DNA of 64,000 nt from an uncultured bacterium (GTDB lineage: Bacteria > Actinomycetota > Coriobacteriia > Coriobacteriales > Coriobacteriaceae): contig CATWBO010000006.1 in NCBI GenBank assembly GCA_958349055.1, forward strand, positions 9,048 through 73,047, written 5' to 3'. Positions 17,699 through 26,062 of the stretch are shown piece after piece. The notes below the pieces were generated by a model. It was not told the DNA's origin and made no database searches. It was given only the letters and a program-made list of their open reading frames with translations. Both the position numbers and the translations under genes were made by a program. The first letter of the stretch is position 1; each line of letters opens with the position of its first letter.

Positions 17699-18324
17699 GG
17701 CTCATTGTTGTCGACGACGACCGCTTGGTGGTCGATTCGCTCAAGATTATCTTGGGTGCCCAGCCGCACATCGAAGTCGTGGGCACCGGCGCCGACGGCA
17801 ACGACGCGGTCGCGCTCTACACCGAGCACGCACCCGATATCGCGCTGCTCGACATCCAGATGCCGGGGCGTGACGGCCTTTCGGCGGCGCGCGAGATCCT
17901 CGAGCACGACCCCACGGCACGCGTGGTGTTCCTGACCACGTTTTCGGATGACGAGTACATTGTGTCGGCGCTCAAGCTGGGCGCCCGCGGCTATCTGATC
18001 AAGACCGATGTCGCTGCCATCCCGCCGGCGTTGGCGCAGGTCATGGATGGCAAACGCGTGCTTGAGGGCAAGGCAATTGAGGACGTCGATTTTGATGGGA
18101 CGGACGTCGAGGCCGGCACGCCCCGCCGGCCCGCAGCCTTTGCCGGCCTGACCGACCGCGAGTTCGAGGTCGCCGAGCTCATTGCCCGCGGCCTCGATAA
18201 CAAGGAAATTGCCGCCACGGCCTATATGGGCGAAGGCACCGTGCGAAACCACATCAGCTCGATCCTGGCAAAAATGGGCCTGCGCAACCGCACCCAGATC
18301 GCCATCGCCTACCTGCGAGGGTAA
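17695..18324 (+). CDS. LuxR/NarL-family response regulator
   Basis: A 209-residue regulator. The receiver domain covers residues ~1-120 with acidic pocket DDD at 7-9, phospho-acceptor Asp53 in LLDIQMPG, conserved T in VFLTTF and K in YLIKTD. An LuxR HTH follows (LTDREFEVAELIARGLDNKEIAATAYMGEGTVRNHISSIL). It is translated in overlap with the kinase. The likely target is the ABC-2 exporter at 11.6-15.0 kb, by analogy with LnrJK-LnrLMN of Bacillus subtilis, where kinase, regulator, ATPase and two permeases form one system. No binding site was identified. Confidence 0.92.
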   Translation: MRLIVVDDDRLVVDSLKIILGAQPHIEVVGTGADGNDAVALYTEHAPDIALLDIQMPGRDGLSAAREILEHDPTARVVFLTTFSDDEYIVSALKLGARGYLIKTDVAAIPPALAQVMDGKRVLEGKAIEDVDFDGTDVEAGTPRRPAAFAGLTDREFEVAELIARGLDNKEIAATAYMGEGTVRNHISSILAKMGLRNRTQIAIAYLRG

Positions 18325-18384
18325 TCAACCAGCGGCCGACCACCCCGGCATAGCTAAATGGCTGCTACCGATTTAATGCCATTT

Positions 18385-18537
18385 CAAAACTATGCCGGTT
18401 TACGGGGCTAAACTCAGGAACTCCGTCCATGCCCGCATTTTTCGAAAAATGACGGCCCATCTACCTGCGGTTTTGTTTTCGCGTTTTTCGGTATGGTTGG
18501 AGGTTCGGGATCCAGCCCCGTAAACCGGCATTGTTTT
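18385..18537. repeat. ~155-bp nested hairpin element, copy A
   Basis: Outer arms TGCCGGTTTACGGGGCT (18393-18409) and its exact inverse (18514-18530) are extended by CAAAACTA/TTGTTTTG. Inside are a partly paired CCGTCCATGCC / GGTATGGTTGGAGG and the conserved ACCTGCGGTTTTG. No reading frame is present. It is one of five related copies in this window and lies between two convergent genes. Confidence 0.7.
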
Positions 18538-18632
18538 GTTCGAGCAACCCCACGCGAACGTCTCCGCAGCTCGCGTGGGGCCAAAAATGATCCGTTTTCC
18601 TCCGTCCCCGGGGGATCAGCCGGCGGCACCCG

Positions 18633-18790
18633 CCACGAAACCGGCCTATCTACTACGTTTGACTCGACACCCCCAACCATACTCTCGTTTTGAACAAAAC
18701 CGCAGGCGTTCTACCTGCGGTTTTGTATTCGCGCTTTTCGACATGGTCGGGGATAGGCGGTTAAACGTAGTAGATGGGCCGGTTTTGTGG
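18633..18790. repeat. ~155-bp nested hairpin element, copy B
   Basis: The outer arms (18633-18660 and 18763-18790, 28 bp, two mismatches) have a different core from copy A: CCTATCTACTACGTTT and its complement. The inner pair CCCCCAACCATAC / GACATGGTCGGGG and the ACCTGCGGTTTTG hairpin are kept. The 95-bp linker between copies A and B contains AAAATGATCCGTTTTCCTCC, a second shared module. Confidence 0.7.
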
Positions 18791-18811
18791 CGCGCCCTCC
18801 TCACCCGCGCA

Positions 18812-18853
18812 CAAAAGTGCCGCCACGGAGAAGGGAGACGCCTCCGTGGCGGC
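18812..18853 (-). terminator. terminator of the adhesin gene
   Basis: GCCGCCACGGAG and its complement form a 12-bp stem (18819-18853), followed on the minus strand by ACTTTTG. A second GC-rich hairpin sits at about 18892-18922, closer to the stop codon. Together they end transcription of the 6.3-kb adhesin gene. Confidence 0.7.
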
Positions 18854-18932
18854 TGGGGGTGGGGTGGGGACTATGTTTTTGGCTCCCCGCCAGCGGCTCG
18901 GGGCCCTTGGCCCCGGGCCGCTGTCAGTTTGC

Positions 18933-21900
18933 CTAGCGCTTACGGATGCCCCAGACCAGGGCACCGACGCCGGACATGGCGACGACAAACGCCATGAGGA
19001 GCGCGGCTGCCTGCTGGTCACCCGTGGTGGGCAGGAAACCCTTGACCGTCTTGACGATGTTCGTCACGGTCTTGGGCGTACCGGGGTCGGGCGTCGGCAC
19101 GGGCGTTTCGGGCTTCTTGTACGTGTTGTTGAACACGATGCCCTCGACGCTCTTGTCGCCCTTGGTATAGGCAACGCTCGCCTTGAGGTTGCCCTCGCCG
19201 TCATCAACCACGTTGACGGTCGCGGTAAAGACGGACTTGTCGTAGGTCATACCGGCCTCGTCGCCCTTGACCTCGCTGATGGTGTAGACGTACGTACCAG
19301 GCTCGCTGTACTCGAACTTGTCGAAGCTGATCTTGCCGTCGGCATCGTTGGTGACGGTGGACTCGACGTCCTCACCAGCGAGCTTAAAGCTAAACTCGTC
19401 CTTCTTGAGCTCGCGTCCCTCGAGCACCTTGATCGCGCCGATGGAGACCTGCGTGGGCATGGCGTGATACTTGTTGGTAAAGCCAGCGGACTCGGTGGTT
19501 CCATCGAGCTTGTGCGTCGCGGTCAGCGTGCCGTCGCCGTTGTCGGAGACGGTGGTCACGACGGTGTAGGTCACGCCATCATAGGTGACGCCCTTGTACA
19601 GGCCGAGCGCGTTGGGGCAAGCCTCGCGCAGCGTGTACGTGTGCGTGCCGGGTGCCTCGTAGTGGATCGGGCTCAGCGTGACGGTACCGTTGGCGTCGTT
19701 GGTGCCGCTCGCGACAACCACGCCGTCCTCGAGCAGTTCAAACGTGAACTCGCCAGCTGCAAGGTCGCGTCCGGTCAGGCGCTTGACCGTCTTGACCTGG
19801 TCGGTCACCACAGAATCGGTGGGCGTCACGCTGTAGGTGTTGGTGAACGTGAAGGCCGCACCGTCGTCGCCCTCGCGCACGACGCTCAGATGTCCGGCAT
19901 TGTCGTCAGTCACGGTGTAGGAAACCTTGCGCGTGGCGTTGGCGTCGTTGGTCACGCCAGGGACGCTACCGGACTCGGTCACCGTGTAGGTAAAGGTGTG
20001 CGAGCGCGGAGTAGCGGCGGCAGGCTCGTTCTCGTCCTCGGATTCATCAGCGTTAACGTCAACGTCGGCCTCGTCGGTCTTTGCCTCATCGGCATTCGCC
20101 TCATCGGCTTCGGCTTCATCGGCTTCAGTCTCGTCGGTTGCGTCGTCCGTCACGCCCAGGGCGCGGTTGAGGTCCTCGAGCGTAAAGTGGATCTTTCCAA
20201 AGTCCACGTTGCCGGCCGCGTCGTTGGTTGCGGCCGTGTGCTCGGGCATCGGGGCACCCGCCTCGTCGGCGGTCACGGTAAAGGTGAACTTACCCGTGAT
20301 GTCGGCCGGGGTCAGGCCCTCGGCAGCCTGGAGCTTCTTGGTGCCGGCAAGCGCGGCGTTAACAGCATCGGCGCCATAGACGTTCTCGAACAAGGGCTCA
20401 ACGCCACCGTAGTCGACCGTTGCCGTCAGGGTACCGTCACCGTTGTCGACGACGATAACCTTAAAGCCAAAGCTCCACGTTGTAGCGGAAACGCCATTCG
20501 GCAGCCCGAATAAATCTTCGTAGGCCGTGTAGTTAATGGTCCAAGCAAGTTTGCCGTCCTTATCGGTACGATGGGCAAGCCCAGCCGCCGCAAGATTAGC
20601 AAGCATCTTGGTGTCATAGTGCAGCACATCAAAGCTCACGTGCCCGCCGATGTTGGGCTTGAGGTTTTTGTATTCCACAAGCTCGCCCTGATAGGCGATA
20701 CCAAACCAGAACTCGCCATCGACCATCGGGCGACCGGTCAGGGTCTTAGTTGCGACAACCTGAGCAGCGGTGCCACCAGGCGTGTTGGTCGTCGCGCTGT
20801 AGCTGTTGTGGAACGGCACCAGGGCCTTCTCGACCTTGTTCTCGCCGCTCTTGTGGACCGTCTCATGCGTGCCCTCGGGACCACCGGAGACGGTCGTCGT
20901 GGCAGTGAGCGTACCGGCGGTGTCGTCGGCGATGGCGATCGTCACGGTGCGCACGGCGTCATCGTAGGTGTAACCGGGCTGGTGGTCGTTCTTCTCGGCC
21001 ACGGTGTACTTGAAGGTCTTGCCGGCGTCAGCCTGCGTAAATGTAACCTCATGACCAGCCAAGATGTCGATCAGGCCGACTGTTGTCTCTGCCGCTGCAG
21101 GAGACTTGAAGTTGTTGGCTCCGGGCAGCAGACCGAGCGCGCTAGCCGACGCGTCGTCAGCGGGTGTCACGGTAAAGGTGAACTGGCCCTCGGTCATGGG
21201 GCGGCCGTCCAGATACTTGCTGAGCCACAGACCGCCGGCCGCGACGTAATCGAGCTCAGTGCGGTACTTGTTAGTAAAGCGTCCGTTTTCCTTCTTGGTG
21301 ACGTTGGCTTTCAGGTTGCCCTCGCCGTTCTCGGTCACGGTCACTTCGGCGGTCGCGACATGAGTATCATACGTCATGCCGACCGTGCTACCCGCGTTCT
21401 CGCGGATCTCGTACTTGTAGGTTCCGGCAGCCGTGTAGTGAATCTTGCCGAACTTGATGGCAGCGATGCCGTCCTTCGCATCGTGCTTGTTCACGGTCAC
21501 GGTTGCGGGATCGGGCAGCGGGGCGCCGTCAGGAGAAGTGATGGTAAAGCTGAACTCGTCCCCATCCGTCCAGTCGCGGCCGTCGATGGCCTTGCTCAGG
21601 TCAAAGTCGAGGTCTGCATAGGTCGGGGTCACGCTGTAGGTGTTCTCGAAGGTCGCAGGCTTGTCGCCCTTCAGCTCGTGCGTAGCGCTGAGGGTGCCGT
21701 CGCCGTTGTCGGTAATGGTGGTCTCGATGGTGAACTTGGCGTCACTGTAGGTGATGCCCTTGCTGGTGGTTCCGCCGTTGACCTCGCGCAGCGTGTAGGT
21801 ATGCTTGCCGGGCTTGTCGTAGGTGACCTTGTCCATGGTGATCGTGCCATCGGCGGCATTGGTGCCCCTGGCGACGACCTTGTCGCCCTCGACCAGCTCG

Positions 21901-24900
21901 AAGGAGAACTCGCCGGCGGCAAGCGTGCGCCCGGTCAGGGACTTGGTCGCGGTGATCTGGTCGGTGACGCTGAACTTGTCAGGCGTCACGTTATAGGTAT
22001 TAGTGAACGTGAAGGCCGCGTTGCCGTCCGGCTTGCGGGACACGCGCAGATTGCCCTTGCCGTCATCGGTCACGGTGAAGGAAACCTCGCGCGACGGCTT
22101 GGCGTCGTTGGTCACGCCAGCGACCTCGCCGGACTCGGTCACGGTGTAGGTAAAGGTGTGCTCGCGCTTCTCGGGCTTCTCGCCCAGAGCCTTGTTAAGG
22201 CCGTCGAGCGTAAAGGTGATCTTGCCAAAGTCGACCTTGCCGTCGGCGCCGTTGTGCACGCTCGCGTTCACGGGCATGGGTGCACCCTCTTCGCCGGTCA
22301 CGGTAAAGGTGAACTTGCCGGCGATGTCAGCCGGGGTCAGGCCGTCGACGGCCTGCAGGTTCTTGATACCCACAAGCGATGCCTCGGCGGCATTCGTGGT
22401 GTAAGCGTTCTTGAACTCGATGCTCTTGGGATCCTCGGCACCCTTCACCTCGTGCGTGGCAACCAGCTGGCCCTTGCTGTTATCGCTGATGGTCGTCACG
22501 ATGGTGTAGACCGTTTCGTCGTAGGCAATACCACCGGCGTCACCCTTGACCTCGTGCAGCTTGTAGGTGTGCTGACCGATCTCAGTGTACTTGATAGCGC
22601 TGAACGTCACCTTGCCGTTGGCATCGTTCTTGACGGTCTCGACAGGCTTATCTTCCTTGTCCACGACTTCGAGCAGCTCAAAGCTGAACTCGCCGGCCGC
22701 AAGATCGCGCCCGGTCAGGGACTTGGTCACGTCAATCTTGTCGGTAACGCTGGACTCAACAGGCTCCGCAGCGTAAACGTTCTTGAACTCGTTCTCGCCT
22801 GCTTCGCTCCAAGTCACCTTCACGTCAGCGCTGAGCTCGCCCTTCTTGTTGGGCGTCACCGTCACGGTGATCTCCGCGACGTTCTTGCTGTAGGCAACGC
22901 CGTCAACCGTGGTCCCAGCGTTCTTCTCGCTGACCTTGTAGACATACGTTCCAGGTGCGGCGTATTCGATCGTACCGAAGTTAATGGCCGCCTTGCCCTT
23001 GTCATTCAGATCGTCCTTGGTCACGGACGCAAACACGGTCGCAGTCGCGGACTCGGGCATCGGGGCGTTGCCCTCGGACGTCAGCCCAAACTCAAACTTG
23101 TCCTCCTTCGTCCAGTTGCGGCCCTCGAGCACCTTGGTCAAGCCAAAGTCGGCCTTGGTATCCACCGTTGCCGGCGTCATGTCGTACTTATAGCTGATCT
23201 TGCCGTTGTTGCCCAGGTAGGAGTTGACATGCGTCGCGCTCGTCTTGGCGGACATGTTGTTCCACTTGGGATTGAGCACGTCGGAGGCGGTACCGGTGTT
23301 GTTGCCGCCCACGCTCTTCTTGGTGGTATGAAGCTCGTCGATAAAGGCCAGGCGCGCGGTTCCGATACTAAACGACAGGCTGCCGCTCTTCTTGTCAGCA
23401 ACAATAGCGCCGTCGAACTTCGCAGCATCGCCGCCCTTGAATGCGATGACATCGGTCGCAGACTTGACCTCGCCGTTCTCACCCTGCTCCTCAAACTCAT
23501 CCTTATAGTAATAGGTGGTGTTATCATCCAGCGAGCCCGTTGCTGGCTTCGTGCAGCCCTCATCCGTGTAAATAGGAGTCTGCTTCTGGAAGTAGTAGTA
23601 GCGGTTGGTGTCGGCCGGCTCAAAGGTCGCAACCGTATCTCCCAGCTCCCCGCCGTTCCACTTGTTCGCGTAGAAATTCACGGTCTCGGTGCCGTCGACG
23701 ACGGTCGTATTATGCTCGATGTAGTCCTTGAGCCCCGTGACCTTCTCGGGCGTAAACAGATTGTCGAGTGCAGTGCTCTTCACGCTCGAGGCGTACTTCA
23801 CGCGGATAGGCTGAGCGCTGTCGACCGAAAGCTTGCCGTCTACGGTCTTAAAGTGGCTCTGCGGAATCAACGATGCGGGGATGCTGACCGTTACAACATC
23901 GCCCTTTCGGGGATTTTTATCGCCGGCACGCTGCACGGTGATGAGCAGGTTTTTTGCCTCGCCGGTGAACTCGTACGTGTCGGTATTGGTTTCTTTGTTG
24001 GTCGTCTTGCTCGTCTTGGTAAACGACGTGCCGTTGATGACGGCTTCGGTAAAACCGTCGACCTGCATAAAATCGCCCAGCTCATCGGTAAACGTAATAT
24101 AGCCGTGCTTGTTCGCGTCGTAACCCGTAGGGATTTTGGTCGGATGAGGTGCTTCAGACGTAATGGCCTTTGAAATGTCGTCGAAGACCTTCTTGAGCTC
24201 GTCGGCATTGGTCGCCGACTTATAGTAGTCGGAATTATCCGCACGTGTGCCGTGAGTGTTCCATGCCGTAGCATTGGGGTAGTTGCTCGACACGGCCTGC
24301 ATGAACTTATTCTCTTGGCTTGTAGTTGATTTTTCGACACTGGCTTTGGGATCCGCGCCATCAAAGATGCCGATGGTATAGACGGTAGCTTTGCCGTCCT
24401 TCATCTCCTTGGCAGCCGTCACAGCAGCGTTGGCGACTGTAGAATCGAACTTACTTTGGCTCGTTGGAGTACCGTCGGTAAAGAACACAACGATCTTCTT
24501 GGCGTCCGCGCGGCCAGAAGCGAGCGTCTTCGCGGCCAGCTGCAAACCATAGTCGGCGCGCGTGGCACCGGCAGGCTGAATTTTATTAATTGTATTGTTC
24601 TTGAGGTCATTCGCATTGCTGCCGGAACAATAGGTCAGCTCTTTCATTACCTGTGTGTAATTGTATGAGTACCCTCCGTCACGATAAATAGCATTGCCGA
24701 CCTCGTCGGTCTTATTGCCCGCGAACTTAACGATGGCAACCCTATGCTGCTTATCGACGCCCTCGATGCTCTCGTTTTGCTTGGCGATGGTATCGATAAA
24801 GCTATTCGCAGCGTTCTTCAGCGCATCAATACGCTTGGTCTTGTCGCCTCCGCCCATATGATCATCCATCGAGCCAGAGGCATCCAGCACCATCACAATG

Positions 24901-25244
24901 TCGAGTGGTGTGGTGACCGTCACGGTCGAATTAGATGTCGAGGACATCGCCGAAAGCGTAGTCAAAAAGTCTGACGCTTCGTCTTTTCCGGTTGCCTTGA
25001 CCGTCTTGTCGGTCCAGATTCGGCCGACGTTTTGGGTCGTAACTTTATTACCGCTGTGGCCGGCAGCCCATTTTTCCCAGCGTCCGCTGGTGTCGGGGTC
25101 GACGACCGTTCCGCTCACTGTCGGTCCGTCCATTCCTGTGCTGGACCTGGCGTTGGCCTCGGGCAGCATGGCAAATGCTGCGGCTGGCAATACCAGCACT
25201 ACGGCAAGTATCACCGCCAAGAGACCCCTCGTGTACTTACCCAT
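18933..25244 (-). CDS. giant sortase-anchored VWA adhesin with ten pilin-like domains
   Basis: A 2,103-residue surface protein. A signal peptide covers residues ~1-32 (LLAVILAVVLVLPAAAFA). A von Willebrand A domain follows at ~115-365 with MIDAS motif DASGS at 121. About ten streptococcal-pilin-isopeptide-type (Spy0128/FctA) repeats follow, recognisable by KxLTGRxLAAGEFSFELxE starts and GTHTYTLRE-like ends. A proline-rich linker precedes the LPTTGD sorting signal at ~2071, then a membrane helix and RKR tail. The eighth repeat carries an acidic insert built from EADEA/NADEA units. The VWA tip plus isopeptide-stabilised stalk is the plan of a long single-chain adhesin or major/tip pilin. No sortase or other pilin gene is adjacent. 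GGGAG precedes the ATG. Confidence 0.92.
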   Translation of the reverse strand: MGKYTRGLLAVILAVVLVLPAAAFAMLPEANARSSTGMDGPTVSGTVVDPDTSGRWEKWAAGHSGNKVTTQNVGRIWTDKTVKATGKDEASDFLTTLSAMSSTSNSTVTVTTPLDIVMVLDASGSMDDHMGGGDKTKRIDALKNAANSFIDTIAKQNESIEGVDKQHRVAIVKFAGNKTDEVGNAIYRDGGYSYNYTQVMKELTYCSGSNANDLKNNTINKIQPAGATRADYGLQLAAKTLASGRADAKKIVVFFTDGTPTSQSKFDSTVANAAVTAAKEMKDGKATVYTIGIFDGADPKASVEKSTTSQENKFMQAVSSNYPNATAWNTHGTRADNSDYYKSATNADELKKVFDDISKAITSEAPHPTKIPTGYDANKHGYITFTDELGDFMQVDGFTEAVINGTSFTKTSKTTNKETNTDTYEFTGEAKNLLITVQRAGDKNPRKGDVVTVSIPASLIPQSHFKTVDGKLSVDSAQPIRVKYASSVKSTALDNLFTPEKVTGLKDYIEHNTTVVDGTETVNFYANKWNGGELGDTVATFEPADTNRYYYFQKQTPIYTDEGCTKPATGSLDDNTTYYYKDEFEEQGENGEVKSATDVIAFKGGDAAKFDGAIVADKKSGSLSFSIGTARLAFIDELHTTKKSVGGNNTGTASDVLNPKWNNMSAKTSATHVNSYLGNNGKISYKYDMTPATVDTKADFGLTKVLEGRNWTKEDKFEFGLTSEGNAPMPESATATVFASVTKDDLNDKGKAAINFGTIEYAAPGTYVYKVSEKNAGTTVDGVAYSKNVAEITVTVTPNKKGELSADVKVTWSEAGENEFKNVYAAEPVESSVTDKIDVTKSLTGRDLAAGEFSFELLEVVDKEDKPVETVKNDANGKVTFSAIKYTEIGQHTYKLHEVKGDAGGIAYDETVYTIVTTISDNSKGQLVATHEVKGAEDPKSIEFKNAYTTNAAEASLVGIKNLQAVDGLTPADIAGKFTFTVTGEEGAPMPVNASVHNGADGKVDFGKITFTLDGLNKALGEKPEKREHTFTYTVTESGEVAGVTNDAKPSREVSFTVTDDGKGNLRVSRKPDGNAAFTFTNTYNVTPDKFSVTDQITATKSLTGRTLAAGEFSFELVEGDKVVARGTNAADGTITMDKVTYDKPGKHTYTLREVNGGTTSKGITYSDAKFTIETTITDNGDGTLSATHELKGDKPATFENTYSVTPTYADLDFDLSKAIDGRDWTDGDEFSFTITSPDGAPLPDPATVTVNKHDAKDGIAAIKFGKIHYTAAGTYKYEIRENAGSTVGMTYDTHVATAEVTVTENGEGNLKANVTKKENGRFTNKYRTELDYVAAGGLWLSKYLDGRPMTEGQFTFTVTPADDASASALGLLPGANNFKSPAAAETTVGLIDILAGHEVTFTQADAGKTFKYTVAEKNDHQPGYTYDDAVRTVTIAIADDTAGTLTATTTVSGGPEGTHETVHKSGENKVEKALVPFHNSYSATTNTPGGTAAQVVATKTLTGRPMVDGEFWFGIAYQGELVEYKNLKPNIGGHVSFDVLHYDTKMLANLAAAGLAHRTDKDGKLAWTINYTAYEDLFGLPNGVSATTWSFGFKVIVVDNGDGTLTATVDYGGVEPLFENVYGADAVNAALAGTKKLQAAEGLTPADITGKFTFTVTADEAGAPMPEHTAATNDAAGNVDFGKIHFTLEDLNRALGVTDDATDETEADEAEADEANADEAKTDEADVDVNADESEDENEPAAATPRSHTFTYTVTESGSVPGVTNDANATRKVSYTVTDDNAGHLSVVREGDDGAAFTFTNTYSVTPTDSVVTDQVKTVKRLTGRDLAAGEFTFELLEDGVVVASGTNDANGTVTLSPIHYEAPGTHTYTLREACPNALGLYKGVTYDGVTYTVVTTVSDNGDGTLTATHKLDGTTESAGFTNKYHAMPTQVSIGAIKVLEGRELKKDEFSFKLAGEDVESTVTNDADGKISFDKFEYSEPGTYVYTISEVKGDEAGMTYDKSVFTATVNVVDDGEGNLKASVAYTKGDKSVEGIVFNNTYKKPETPVPTPDPGTPKTVTNIVKTVKGFLPTTGDQQAAALLMAFVVAMSGVGALVWGIRKR

Positions 25245-25296
25245 CGTGTCTCCCTTCTCGCAGGATCAGACCTTGCATCAGCCTAAAGTTACGGAA

Positions 25297-25376
25297 TGAG
25301 ACACAATTAGGGCAGGTGACACATGTTCCAGATTCTGTTTTGGGCGTGAGACAAATGTCTCACCAAAGTTGAGACA
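25297..25376 (-). promoter_or_regulatory. four TGAGACA half sites upstream of the adhesin
   Basis: TGAGACA occurs at 25297, 25347 and 25370, and its inverse TGTCTCA at 25356. The middle two form the palindrome TGAGACAAATGTCTCA (25347-25362). All lie 53-132 bp upstream of the adhesin start, so they are a likely operator cluster. The regulator is unknown. Confidence 0.45.
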
Positions 25377-25484
25377 CGGCGTTTTCGCAGGAAAACGGGT
25401 GCGACTCGGAGCCATCAGGCAAAAATGACCCGTTTTCCTCCGTCCCCGGGGGGATCAGGGGCTGCTACCAATACGGCACCATTT

Positions 25485-25638
25485 CAAAACTATGCCGGTT
25501 TACTACGATAAAAACGAAATCCCCGACCACACCCGCTTTTTTCACAAAGTCGCAAGCCGTCTACCTGCGGTTTTGTTTTTGCCGAATGCGGTGTGGTTGG
25601 AGGTTGGCGATTTATCGTAGTAAACCGGCATAGTTTTG
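25485..25638. repeat. ~155-bp nested hairpin element, copy C
   Basis: The outer arms are perfect over 28 bp (25485-25512 and 25611-25638) and carry a third core variant, GCCGGTTTACTACGATAAA. The inner pair CCCCGACCACACCCGC / GCGGTGTGGTTGGAGG and CTACCTGCGGTTTTG are kept. The AAAATGACCCGTTTTCCTCC module lies just to its left at about 25422. It fills most of the gap between the adhesin and the hydrogenase operon. Confidence 0.7.
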
Positions 25639-25713
25639 TTCGCGGCGGCCTGACCGCGCGCTTAAGCGCGGGGCCGGCGGGGCATTTTTGCCCCGCCGGC
25701 ACCTATTTCTGCG

Positions 25714-26055
25714 CTATTCCGGCTTGGTTTCTACCGTGGGCGTCTTGTCCGCCGCGACTGGGGTGCGGGCGGTATCCATAGTCAGGCAGTTCTTGGGACA
25801 GCTTTCGATGCACTCACCGCACACCACGCAAGCGTACGGGTCGATCGACCAGGTGCCGCCCTTGCGATCGACCGCGATCGCGCCCGCCGGACAGCGACGT
25901 GCGCACATGCCGCAGCAGATGCACACGCCCATGTCATTGACGATATGCCCGCGCAGGCGCTCGGGCGCCGCCAGCTCCTCCTGCGGATAGCACACCGTGA
26001 CCGGCTGCTTGACCATAGAACCCAAGGCCGTCTTGGCAAATGTCAGCAAACTCAT
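25714..26055 (-). CDS. echF: Ech-type hydrogenase ferredoxin subunit (EchF/NuoI-like)
   Basis: A 113-residue polyferredoxin with two [4Fe-4S] motifs, CICCGMCARRCP and CVVCGECIESCP. In group 4 membrane-bound [NiFe] hydrogenases this subunit relays electrons from ferredoxin to the small subunit. It is the last gene of the operon, 7 bp after the large subunit. The N-terminal ~35 residues (FAKTALGSMVKQPVTVCYP) match the amphipathic start of NuoI/EchF proteins. The C-terminal ~20 residues are a Thr/Pro/Lys-rich tail. Confidence 0.88.
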   Translation of the reverse strand: MSLLTFAKTALGSMVKQPVTVCYPQEELAAPERLRGHIVNDMGVCICCGMCARRCPAGAIAVDRKGGTWSIDPYACVVCGECIESCPKNCLTMDTARTPVAADKTPTVETKPE

Positions 26056-26062
26056 GCCGCGC

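Noticed and set aside
18774..20513. 579-codon plus-strand open frame
   Set aside because: Antisense to the adhesin C-terminus; no support.
20571..24173. 1,200-codon plus-strand open frame
   Set aside because: It lies wholly antisense to the adhesin gene. GC-rich codon bias opens long frames on the opposite strand. No ribosome site or protein motif supports it.
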